This document shows, piece by piece, positions 11,863 through 19,010 of a stretch of 20,757 bases of DNA. The notes under the pieces were generated by a model. The model was not told the origin of the DNA. It was given only the letters and a program-made list of their open reading frames with translations, and made no database searches. The stretch comes from Usnea hakonensis (taxonomy: Eukaryota > Ascomycota > Lecanoromycetes > Lecanorales > Parmeliaceae): contig BLJB01000337.1 of the NCBI GenBank assembly GCA_013423325.1, positions 10,723 through 31,479 on the forward strand, in the 5' to 3' direction. Each line of letters begins with the position of its first letter. The stretch's first letter is position 1. A program made the translations under genes and the position numbers.

Positions 11863-12265
11863 TCTATAATATATATACTATTTATATATAGTAGTCTATA
11901 ATAACTCCTAAGGTACTTATATTACTACTATATAATCTGGATTACGCCTTTTATAGATATACTTACTACTCCGCTACTATCGTAATATACTCCGCTATAT
12001 ATCTCTATTACTACCGCGATATACCTAGATAAGGCCTCCTGTAGAAGGCTTTAATAGCCTACTAATATATCTTTTCGCTATATTATATACTACTATATTT
12101 ATTACTAAGGCTCCTATAGCTTACCTTCTGAAGCCTTTTATATACCGCCTTATTATACTATTTCTAGTACTATTATAGGGGTCGGAATAGGTAACTTTTA
12201 CTGTATTATCATATCTTTTACTGCCTAGCCTATGGGATATAGGTATTTTCGTATTTATAGGATAT
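11863..12265 (+). other. Gypsy1 3' untranslated region, no gene seen
   Basis: RIP-shifted sequence between the end of pol and the 3' LTR. A partly spared patch (12195-12240, with TACTGTATTATCATATC) lies near the LTR. A clean polypurine tract is not visible: the bases directly before the LTR read TTATAGGATAT. Confidence 0.5.
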
Positions 12266-12442
12266 TATTATAGTAGTATCTTAGAGCCTTAGCATTGCTA
12301 TAGCTCTTGCTAATTCACTAAGTCTTGGCACTTGGTATTTACTTCTTGTATTCACTTTCTTCTAGATAGATTCATTATTTATCAATTTACTACACACACA
12401 ATACTACTCAATGATTCACATCATTACCATTGTGCTATTGCA
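12266..12442 (+). repeat. 3' LTR of Gypsy1
   Basis: 177 bp and collinear with 4646-4822 without gaps. By eye I count 13 positions where this copy has T or A against C or G in the 5' LTR, all between 12267 and about 12388. The outer ~50 bp keep CACACACA and TCACATCATTACC. The target duplicate CTCTC follows at 12443-12447. Confidence 0.97.
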
Positions 12443-12447
12443 CTCTC

Positions 12448-12540
12448 TATACCTCTTTCTTCTTTTTCTTTACTTTTTTCTACTATTATTAAATAGCCCT
12501 ATCTAACTATTTAAGGAATATATAATTAAATATAAAAGTA
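12448..12540. other. Short boundary segment, no gene assigned
   Basis: A pyrimidine-rich stretch (TTTCTTCTTTTTC) lies between the Gypsy1 target duplication and the first recognisable Gypsy2 gag codons. It may contain the lost junction between the unidentified minus-strand repeat and Gypsy2. No LTR of Gypsy2 was recognised here or elsewhere. Confidence 0.4.
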
Positions 12541-13456
12541 AGAGACTAATAAGAGTCTACTAATATAGTTACGCCTAATAATAGAGAGGATTTATTAGGA
12601 ACCTAAAATAAGGATCTTAGTAATATCTTTAACGAGAATAAACTCGATAATAAACTCGGTAGTTATTAATTAGATCCTAGATTACCTATTTAGGATTAGT
12701 CTAAGGTATTAGTATTAATATCCTATTAGCGGCTTACTTCTAATATTCTACTCGCTCTATATCTAGATCTAACCTAGCGCTTATAATAGCTAAGAGCGGC
12801 TTCTAAGAAGGTATTAATACTACTAGCTACTACCTAGAAGGCGAGTACTCCCTAGAATATATTAATAATAGAGTAACTTTAATAATAGATTAATAGTAAT
12901 CTAGCCCGATTATTTAAAACTATTAATTAAATTTATTAAAAATAAGATATAGGTCTCTAGACTTCCTTATTACTCGAAAAGGAAATAAAAAAGAAATAAT
13001 ATACTATTAAATATCTATAAATAATTTAATTAGAATACGAATCTATTAATAAGGAGCTATAATAGCTCCCTTAAGTTTATAAAGATACTCTAACCTCTTT
13101 AGTAGTTTAAATAAAATAATCTTAAAAGTATCTAGATCCTCCTCTTTTTATTAATAGTATAGATCCGACCTAGAAAGATTAGAAGAGTAAGATCTAGATT
13201 AAATTAAAAATAAATAAGGATTATTAGGATAATAAAGAAGAATATATAGAATATATACTTTTACGCCTTAGGGGTAAGGTAGCGAAATAGATATATTTTA
13301 GATAATAGGGAACGAATAACCTCTTCTTTACTATTTAGAATATTATAGATAAACTAGCCTTAGTTTTCGAGGATTCGGATTATAAATAAAATTATTAAAA
13401 ATAATTTACCTCTCTAAAGATAGATAACTCGCGATTCGCCGAATTTTACTCGGATT
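12541..13456 (+). pseudogene. Gypsy2 gag, 5' segment, interrupted by element G copy 2
   Basis: Frame 1 reads, with TAG/TAA as Gln/Trp, as a Gypsy Gag: an acidic/polar N-terminus, a Leu/Gln-rich heptad-like stretch around 12780-12990, a proline-containing linker, then the capsid core (about 13140-13456). In the core, W-type positions are now TAG and an 'RFAEFYSDF' helix follows. The frame stops abruptly at the GGATT target site. Deleting 13457-16103 joins it seamlessly to 16104: the Ser-Asp-Phe codons continue into Arg-Tyr-Leu. The upstream limit is uncertain because no ATG or LTR is visible. Gag would form the virus-like particle core of the retrotransposon. It belongs to a different family from Gypsy1 because it has a CCHC knuckle and a separate pol frame. 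Confidence 0.75.
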
Positions 13457-13622
13457 TGTTAGGAGACGCACCAGCCCTACCATGGTCAGCCCTACCACTA
13501 GTGGCTTGGTATGGCTTCCCCTACCTATATATTCTATGCTTCCTACCTTCTATAGTTCGGTAGTCTTATTATCTTTATTACTATATCTACGTTATACTAT
13601 AATATCTATATTAATTCTAATA
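13457..13622 (+). repeat. 5' LTR of element G copy 2
   Basis: 166 bp, starting TGTTAGGAGACGCACC. The outer half keeps CCATGGTCAGCC and CACTAGTGGC. The inner end is RIP-shifted (ending TTAATTCTAATA where the partner has TCGATCCTGACA). Confidence 0.96.
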
Positions 13623-13624
13623 TT

Positions 13625-13635
13625 ATAATAAGACT
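13625..13635 (+). promoter_or_regulatory. Putative self-priming primer-binding site, element G copy 2
   Basis: ATAATAAGACT starts two bases after the LTR end and is perfectly complementary (11 of 11) to AGTCTTATTAT at 13562-13572 inside the LTR. The LTR 11-mer is conserved in all four G LTRs, and the site after the LTR is identical in both copies. No tRNA-like TGG...site is visible here. By analogy with Tf1, the transcript would start at or near 13562. Confidence 0.6.
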
Positions 13636-13639
13636 TCTT

Positions 13640-14214
13640 CGTATACCTACCCGGCGAAGAAAAGTAACGGGCTATTTTTTCTAGCTCAAGTAAATAAGCG
13701 AGCTTAATAAAGAAGATATTTAGATATTTCTTCTTTATAGAAACTATATATTTTATCTATACGCCTCGAAAAACCCTATATTATATTATTTAAATTATTA
13801 ATATTACTAAAATTAGTTAAGAAACGCCTTTATAATTACTATTTTAAAAAATCTTTCTCTATATAAAAATACCGATTTCCTATATTACTAGAAAAGACGA
13901 ACTCCGCCTTACTCTACTTTAATAACTACTTAAGAAACCCCCCTATTAAGTATATAGTATTCGAATCTACTTATTTTATAGTATACTTAGTATTTAGGAT
14001 AAGAGATTCTATTAATAGTAGAAAGTATTAAAAAAATCGTTAAAAAATTATCTCTTAATATCTACTTTTTCTTTTAATACTATAATATTATTAATATTAA
14101 AATACGTATCTCCCTATTACCGTTATAATACTACTCCCTCTTAATAATATCTAAATTATAAAGACCTATATATAAGATATTTATCTAATTTACTACTCTA
14201 TATACCTTATATAT
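13640..14214 (+). other. Element G leader region, no gene assigned
   Basis: Between the putative priming site and the recognisable gag frame, about 570 bp are strongly AT-shifted. They match copy 1 (about 3776-4350) in reverse complement. No domain is recognised, and the gag N-terminus may begin within it. Confidence 0.4.
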
Positions 14215-15246
14215 AGCGATCTCTTTCTATTAACGATCTTGGTTATTAATTTAAGTAGGAAGACGATTTATCTAAATTACTATAATAAAAATAAAATAGT
14301 TCCTAGGGCTAAAATTTATCTAGATTATTATCTCTATCCCTACCTCTACTATTATTATAAGATTTTAAAGCGTTATAGGCGTATAGCTAGAGATTTAAGC
14401 GGGAATAGAATAATTTCTAGGACTAAAATTTATCTTTATTACTATTATTATCTCTACTATAAGGCCTAGCTTCTCCTCCTATATAGAGACTATTCCTAAG
14501 TTTTTAGTTTCTAGACCTACTAATATTTAACGATTCTAGTATAGATATCCTTTTTAAAGACTAGAAGCTCCGAATTTAGAATAAGTTAATTATTAATAAA
14601 GACTATTATCTTTTTAAGTACTTCTAAATTATCTATATTATTACTCGTCTTAAAGGAAAGGTAATCGAGTATATACTATTAAGATAATATAATAACTTAT
14701 ACTATTTAGTAGACTAATTATTAAATTAGCTTAATAATATCTATAAGCTTCTATTAGAGTTAGAAAATACTATATACCGAGAAGCCTTTAAAATATTAGA
14801 ATAAGGGGATAGACTATTTCCCGAATTCTATTTAGACTTTATAAAGTACGCCCTATTTATTAACTAAGATCTATTAGAGTTATATTTCTATAATAAGATT
14901 AATAATAAACTCTAGAAAAAAATAATATACCTAATAGATATCTTACTTTCGGAGCTAAAACGTAAATTAATAATACTAGATTATTATTATAGGGCCTCTA
15001 TAGTATATAAGGCTAAGAGGAAAGTAGATTAATTTATTAAATAACTTACTCTAGTAAGTATAAAGTCTAGATTAAAGAAGTCTAGAAAATACTTTATTAT
15101 TACTTATTCTAATCCGGACGAATTTAGGCGGTAGTAAATATAGTAGAAAAATATTATAATTAGCTAGAAATTAGCCTTACTAAATTAGTTTCGATTTAAT
15201 AATATCTCGGATAATACGCTATTCGGCTTATTTTTATATATTTAAA
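14215..15246 (+). pseudogene. Gag-like gene of element G copy 2, RIP-degraded
   Basis: Frame 3, with stops read as Gln/Trp. A Gln/Leu/Pro-rich N-terminus contains two imperfect internal repeats (about 14278-14330 and 14394-14445, sharing AAAATTTATCT). It is followed by a 'FLDxxxFN-SS-ILF-D-KLRI' motif (about 14508-14580) and an alpha-helical capsid-like core, whose 'EQGDRxFPEFYLDFI' block near 14800-14850 is typical of fungal LTR-element Gags. A basic tail (about 15040-15180) leads into a C-terminal block shared with element S ('SDN-x-x-FGL', about 15195-15225). There is no CCHC knuckle and no pol after it. The end is uncertain; the frame may run on past 15246 as in copy 1. It probably makes the particle protein for its own RNA. 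Confidence 0.62.
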
Positions 15247-15760
15247 TTATATAGATCTATTTTAGTAAATTATATTTAGAGAGATAACTACTAAAATCTC
15301 TTATTTCTTAATATTTATATTAAGTTAGGCCTACTATATATACTCCTATATTTAATATATATCTAAATACTATTCAAAATTATAATATATTACCCCTAGA
15401 GCCTTATTATCGCTAGTAGTAGCCTATATCGAAATTACCTCTAGATATTTAACTAGATTTTTTAGAGAAAATTTATAATAAGGCTCTATAATTAAGGTTC
15501 GATTTAGTTCGATTCGGCTCGGGAGTATCTAGCTAATAAGAGGCCTTTATTTTAATAATTTCCTCTCCGCTTAAAAATTAAATATTAAATAGTTATCTAA
15601 TATTAAAATATCTTTTCGTTAATTATTTCGTTAATCTATAACTAAATTACTTTATTTCTAAAGCCCCTAAATAGTATAATATTATACTAGTAATATCGGG
15701 TATCGATATTATCTTAATCTAACTATTATCGATAGACCTCTCCGACGGATTTATTTAATA
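15247..15760 (+). other. Element G 3' region, no gene seen
   Basis: About 500 bp between gag and the minisatellite are degraded and shared with copy 1. I could not read protease, RT or integrase motifs in any frame. The region could be a divergent Gag extension or 3' untranslated sequence with packaging signals. Confidence 0.45.
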
Positions 15761-15840
15761 TATAAATTAGAATATATAAATTAGAATATATAAATTAGAA
15801 TATATAAATTAGAATATATAAATTAGAATATATAAATCGG
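15761..15840 (+). repeat. 14-bp tandem repeat array (5 perfect units plus a partial sixth)
   Basis: The unit TATAAATTAGAATA repeats at 15761, 15775, 15789, 15803 and 15817; the sixth unit diverges to TATAAATCGG. Copy 1 has two units with CCG in place of the CTA-type core. All five units share the same RIP-type changes, while the sixth keeps the ancestral CGG. Confidence 0.95.
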
Positions 15841-15918
15841 AAATCTTTTTTAGTATATAAAGTAAGTCTTTTCTTCTTTTCTTCTCCTTTCTATAAGCTA
15901 TAAGGATATATCTTTTTT

Positions 15919-15929
15919 AGAGAGGGGGG
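15919..15929 (+). promoter_or_regulatory. Polypurine tract, element G copy 2
   Basis: AGAGAGGGGGG lies three bases upstream of the 3' LTR, the normal place for the plus-strand primer. It fixes the orientation of the element. Confidence 0.8.
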
Positions 15930-15932
15930 TAA

Positions 15933-16098
15933 TATTAGGAGACGTACTAGCCCTATTATAGTTAGCCCTACTACTAGTAGCTTGGTATGGCTTCCCCTAC
16001 CTATATATTCCATACTTCCTACCTTCTATAGTTCGGTAGTCTTATTATCTTTATTACTATATCTACGTTGCACTATAATGTCTATATCGATCCTGACA
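15933..16098 (+). repeat. 3' LTR of element G copy 2
   Basis: 166 bp. The inner end is RIP-shifted (TATTAGGAGACGTACTAG). The outer end is spared (GTTGCACTATAATGTC and TCGATCCTGACA). The target duplicate GGATT follows. Confidence 0.96.
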
Positions 16099-16103
16099 GG
16101 ATT

Positions 16104-16621
16104 TTAGATATCTTTTATTTTACCTAAAATATAATAAAGACCTCTTTATCGAAGAGCTTTATAATAAGGTAGCGACCCGGCTCTAAATCCTTTAGAATAA
16201 TTAAAAATTCGAGTTTTTAACCCTCGAGGAAGCTAAGAAGTATATAGTTAAACTAGATAATTTATAAAGAATTATATAAGAAAATCGAAATAAGGCTTTA
16301 TTATAGAAGAATTAATTAAGAGGTATAAAAAGAGTTATATTTATCTCTATCTTATTAAAGATAGCTTTTAAACTAGTTTATAGCCCGGTAAAGTAGATAT
16401 TATTAAGTAATATAACTCGTATAGACGATATAACTAAAAATAATTATTTTAAATATTATAAATCTAGTTATCTAGCTACTAATTACCCTAATAACTAAAC
16501 TCGTCTATATAATCTAAACTCTTTCGAATAAGATTTACGGGTCTATAAGATCGCCCTAAATCTAGATTTAGATTACTATAAGGACTCTAAAGGTTTAGAA
16601 AACGAGGAGCCTCTATTAAAG
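16104..16621 (+). pseudogene. Gypsy2 gag, middle segment with CCHC knuckle, interrupted by element S
   Basis: Continuation of the frame broken at 13456 after removal of element G copy 2. The end of the capsid core ('FIEELYNKVATRL', about 16139-16178) is followed by an acidic helical region. A zinc knuckle of spacing C-x2-C-x4-H-x4-C occupies 16445-16486, in which all four ligand codons are now TAT/TAC (16445, 16454, 16469, 16484). This is the expected RIP outcome of TGY and CAY codons. An Asn/Leu-rich tail reaches the GCTTA target site, where element S is inserted. Nucleocapsid knuckles bind element RNA. Confidence 0.8.
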
Positions 16622-16626
16622 GCTTA

Positions 16627-16787
16627 TGTCAGGAAACGATATGAGTGGTGTCATATGTATGGATATAATCTATGTAATGTGTATGTGAAAGAGTATCTAC
16701 ACGAAGAATCCTCCTCATGGCCGCAATGCCAAGGCTCGCTAAGCCCTATGAGGCTCCGCACATATCCTGTGGAGGATATCCGTAACA
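16627..16787 (-). repeat. 3' LTR of element S
   Basis: 161 bp. On the minus strand it starts TGTTACGGATATCC and ends TTTCCTGACA. GAGCCTTGGCATTGC (minus strand of 16723-16737) is identical to 4664-4678 in the Gypsy1 LTR. The open frame at 16655-16888 is a by-product of the LTR. Confidence 0.97.
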
Positions 16788-16964
16788 AGTGCCCGCAAAA
16801 AAGAGAAAAAAGCTATGCCCCTATGGCTATTAGCGATAGCGAGGTGCTGGTGATAGTGGTGCTGTGCCTTATTATGCTGGGTGAGTAATGGTGGAAGTGG
16901 TGTGAGCCTGTAAAGTGAGAAAATCGCTGAAATTAAGTGCTTTTGGTGCGACCTTCTCCGTAGA
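16788..16964 (-). other. Element S 3' region, no gene assigned
   Basis: Between the end of the gag-like block and the 3' LTR. The minus strand carries an A/C-rich stretch and a T/C tract (TTTTTTCTCTTTTTT). A minus-strand frame at 16739-17008 spans it but runs into the LTR and shows no domain. Confidence 0.4.
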
Positions 16965-17050
16965 TCACCATGTGATCCAAATCCATGAAAGCAAGCCGAA
17001 TGGCGCATTGTCCGAGGTATTGCCGGATCGAAACTGCTTTGGTAGGGCTG
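16965..17050 (-). pseudogene. Gag C-terminal remnant of element S, homologous to element G gag tail
   Basis: The minus-strand frame contains a 'TSDNAPFGLLSW' block and ends at TGA 16965-16967. 16977-17050 aligns without gaps to 2744-2817 in element G copy 1 and, in reverse complement, to about 15173-15246 in copy 2. Most mismatches are C in S against T in G, or G against A, so S shows the pre-RIP state. This block is in a different frame from the 17270-17698 gene, so the two are not one intact protein. Confidence 0.7.
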
Positions 17051-17059
17051 AGTTTCTGA

Positions 17060-17269
17060 CCAATAATAGTGCTTCTATTCTCATTGTCTTCCTGCTGCAG
17101 TTATTTATCCTTCGCCTAAGGCTTCCATGCTTACCATCCACCGAATATAGCCGATTTGAGAGGCCGAAAAAGAGGTGAGGAAGGAGCCGAACAAGGAGTC
17201 AAATAAGACGGCGAGGGAGGTGGCGAGAAAGGTGGCCTACTAGTAAGCGAGAATGCTGAGGCGTGCAGC
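17060..17269 (-). other. Ser/Pro-rich coding-like stretch in element S
   Basis: A minus-strand frame entered at 17433 continues through here, with a proline/serine-rich composition (PPFSPPPSPS near 17205-17235). It is not in frame with either the upstream coiled-coil gene or the downstream Gag tail. It may be linker sequence of an ancestral Gag disrupted by indels. Low confidence. Confidence 0.3.
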
Positions 17270-17698
17270 TTAGTCTCTGGAAGCTGGTGCAGTGCACAGG
17301 CGTGCTTTCGTAGAGAGGGTGCTCTTGCTCTCTGTAGTAGTCTTGTTACCAAGCATGCTATTGTTATCATCCGTGTCATCCTCCATAGTTGCCTGGTGTA
17401 ATGGCTGTGGCCGTTGCTCTTGCTTCTCCGCAATGATCTCCGCGTCTTCTTCTAAAATTGCCTGCTCTTTCGGAGCCTCTTGCGGAGTGGGCGGAGTAGA
17501 ATGCTGTGGGCCAAATCTGGCATTTATTGCCGCTATATTATCGTTTATCGTCTACATTATACTGTCGATTATCGCTTATATCATGACGTTTATCTGGTCT
17601 ATTATTGCTTGGTTTGAGGCTGCAAGTTGGGCTGCTATTTCGGCTTGTAGTGAGGCATTTTGCTCTGCGGTGAAACTAGGTATATCGATTGGCTCCAT
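17270..17698 (-). pseudogene. Coiled-coil N-terminal Gag-like protein of element S, 142 codons with two stops
   Basis: On the minus strand, ATG at 17696-17698 opens a frame starting MEPIDIPSFTAEQNASLQAE and ending at TAA 17270-17272. It has two internal stops, TAA and TAG, about 41 and 48 codons in. Both sit where Gln or Trp would be expected, consistent with light RIP or a sequencing-level polymorphism. The first ~60 residues are Ala/Ile/Gln-rich with heptad spacing and look like a coiled coil. An acidic, Pro/Gln-rich tail follows. Fungal Gypsy Gags often begin with such a coiled coil, so a Gag N-terminus is the best guess; no capsid core follows. The antisense open frame at 17292-17771 is hydrophobic because it is the complement of this gene and is not called. 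Confidence 0.55.
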
Positions 17699-17770
17699 GG
17701 CGAATGGAATGGCGAATGGCCTATTGAAAGGATCGCTTCAGGGTCTCTTTAACGAGTGTTATAGGATCTA

Positions 17771-18055
17771 ATTAGGTGCTGGACTAAGGCGAGGTGGGCG
17801 ATGCACGAGGACAGTTATATACTAGGAATTAAATGTAACCAGTGTAAACGGAGTCGTGTAGACGAGTGGTTTAGAGTCCGATTAGGTACTGGACGAAGGC
17901 TAGGTAGGCGATTCACGAGGCCGTATATACTAGGAATTGAATGCAACCAGTACACGAAGTCGCGTAGACGAGTAGTTTAGGGTCCGATTAGGTGCTGGAC
18001 GAAGGCTAGATAGGCGAATCACGAATATCGTGTAGACGAGTTATTTAGAGGCCTC
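17771..18055 (-). repeat. Three tandem repeats (~110, 106 and ~65 bp) in the leader of element S
   Basis: Units start with ATTAGGTGCTGGAC-type sequence at 17771, 17881 (ATTAGGTACTGGAC) and 17987. Shared blocks include TATATACTAGGAATT, AACCAGT and GTAGACGAGT. The third unit lacks the middle portion. The array lies between the primer-binding site and the coiled-coil gene, where retroelement packaging or leader functions normally reside. Confidence 0.9.
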
Positions 18056-18118
18056 TGGGTATTATAGGCACTAGTATTAGGAGCGTCTTTAATAGAGCTG
18101 CAAAAGGACTGTCGTCCA

Positions 18119-18131
18119 GGTGTAACTACCA
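18119..18131 (-). promoter_or_regulatory. Primer-binding site of element S
   Basis: On the minus strand TGGTAGTTACACC lies two bases after the 5' LTR. Its complement GGTGTAACTACCA ends in CCA like a tRNA. It matches the Gypsy1 site at 12 of 13 positions. The tRNA cannot be named from the sequence alone. Confidence 0.7.
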
Positions 18132-18133
18132 TT

Positions 18134-18294
18134 TATCAGGAAACGATATGAGTGGTGTCATATGTATAGATATAATCTATGTAATGTGTATGTGAAAGAG
18201 TATCTACACGAAGAATCCTCCTCATGGCCGCAATGCCAAGGCTCGCTAAGCCCTATGAGGCTCCGCACATATCCTGTGGAGGATATCCGTAACA
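18134..18294 (-). repeat. 5' LTR of element S
   Basis: 161 bp. Identical to 16627-16787 except TG to TA at its first two plus-strand bases and one GG to AG at about 18169. It would carry the promoter of the element. Confidence 0.97.
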
Positions 18295-18299
18295 GCTTA

Positions 18300-19010
18300 G
18301 TAGAAGGTAGTATAAGAGTAGAGTATCGCCCTATAGATAATAAAGATAGATAAGTACTTTCCTTCTAAATTATATCTAAGTTCGCCCTATTTTTAGAAAA
18401 GCCTTTTACTATATTAGGTATACTATATAGTTAAAGAAAGAGATACTAAACGCCTCTCTTATTTAATACTAATATTATTAGATACTTCTTCGTAGATAAA
18501 AAAAAGACTCCGACTATTTATATTATACTCGAAATCTTACTTATACTACTTTCTAAACCTTAATATATATATAGGTATAATAGTAATATATTAAAGATTT
18601 TTATTACTTATCTAATTTTATCTAATCTTAAAATAAATAGCTATAAAGAATTAATAGTTCTAATACTTATTACTAATCTAGAATAATATATAGTAATCTT
18701 TAGAAAGTTATAAATAAATCGCTATAAAGTCTTATTAGATATATAGTCTAACTCGGTAGTCTTTTCTACTAATAATAAAGTTAATCTAGAAGTTCGCGTT
18801 ATTAAAATCTCGTTATCTAAATCCTCTAAGTTTATACTAAAGCTTCTAAAGAGGCTCTAGCTATCGAATAATAAAGAGATCTTTATAATATATAGTATAA
18901 ACGCTAACGCCTTCGGTCTTCTTACTTATTAGGTAAGAGCTAAAAAGATATAGCTATTCGCTATATTAATAGAGGATATGAATAAGAATAACTTACTAGA
19001 ATAGCGACCA
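18300..19010 (+). pseudogene. Gypsy2 protease region (start of pol), 3'-truncated
   Basis: After removal of element S the downstream frame resembles the aspartic protease of fungal Gypsy elements. An Asp-Thr-Gly-type motif has decayed to AAT-ACT-AAT (18465-18473), followed by 'GYxFxDKKKTPT', a 'LSKPxxIxGYN' block near 18555-18590, and an 'LGxxDxILGxxWxxxxGVLLD' block near 18675-18750. This frame is -1 relative to the gag frame entering from 16621, consistent with a separate pol frame reached by frameshifting, although a deletion could give the same picture. The sequence leaves the family near 19005, before any RT motif, so Gypsy2 is truncated here and no 3' LTR is present. Confidence 0.7.

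Larger units (their letters stand above)
4646..12442 (+). mobile_element. Gypsy1: complete Ty3/Gypsy chromodomain LTR retrotransposon, 7797 bp
   Basis: Two 177-bp LTRs (4646-4822 and 12266-12442) with TG...CA ends flank one long gag-pol frame. The element sits between perfect 5-bp target duplications, CTCTC, at 4641-4645 and 12443-12447. The interior has a primer-binding site at 4826-4838, then gag, a zinc-finger-like segment, protease, RT, RNase H, integrase and a chromodomain, the order of the Gypsy superfamily (integrase after RNase H). All domains lie in one frame with no indel that I could see, yet the frame carries dozens of TAG/TAA codons and several catalytic substitutions, so it is inactive. 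It inserted into the already degraded stretch now split into 4540-4645 and 12448 onward. It is the only pol-bearing element complete in the window. Confidence 0.95.
13457..16098 (+). mobile_element. Element G copy 2: gag-only LTR retrotransposon, 2642 bp
   Basis: 166-bp LTRs (13457-13622 and 15933-16098) and a perfect 5-bp target duplication, GGATT (13452-13456 and 16099-16103), define the ends. The interior holds a putative self-priming site at 13625-13635, a gag-like frame, a 14-bp minisatellite and a polypurine tract. No pol domain is present. It matches copy 1 along its length in reverse orientation but has its own target duplication, so it is an independent insertion and not half of an inverted duplication. 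Expansion of the 14-bp array accounts for much of the length difference from copy 1. It disrupts Gypsy2 gag. Confidence 0.95.
16627..18294 (-). mobile_element. Element S: short, nearly unmutated non-autonomous LTR retrotransposon, 1668 bp, minus orientation
   Basis: 161-bp LTRs at 16627-16787 and 18134-18294 differ at only two positions (both G-to-A). They are bounded by perfect GCTTA duplications at 16622-16626 and 18295-18299. Orientation is set by a primer-binding site next to 18134 and by the gag-like coding remnants. TG and CA dinucleotides are abundant, in sharp contrast with the surroundings, so this is the youngest insertion here. It lacks pol. The interior contains, in element order, a leader with three tandem ~110-bp repeats, a 142-codon frame with two stops, a Ser/Pro-rich stretch and a Gag C-terminal block shared with element G. 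A polypurine tract is not obvious: the minus strand before the 3' LTR is pyrimidine-rich. Confidence 0.93.

Noticed and set aside
14239..14469. 76-codon Tyr/Lys-rich frame with an internal repeat
   Set aside because: It overlaps the gag frame of element G in another frame. The Tyr richness comes from TAT/TAC created by RIP, and the repetition is the DNA-level repeat of the gag N-terminus.
15761..15840. CRISPR-like repeat array
   Set aside because: The units are contiguous 14-mers with no spacers, in a fungal retroelement.
1931..16098. Large inverted duplication or palindrome joining 1931-4534 and 13457-16098
   Set aside because: Each copy has its own target duplication (TAAAG and GGATT) and different host sequence, so these are independent insertions in opposite orientations.
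16655..16888. 77-codon open frame, with a matching one at 18162-18353
   Set aside because: Both begin inside the LTRs of element S and share their first part only because the LTRs are identical. They are LTR by-products.
17292..17771. 159-codon plus-strand open frame with hydrophobic, Cys/Ser/Ile-rich product
   Set aside because: It is the exact antisense of the coiled-coil gag-like gene of element S. Ala/Gln/Glu-rich codons read backwards give hydrophobic residues. Element orientation from the primer-binding site supports the minus strand.
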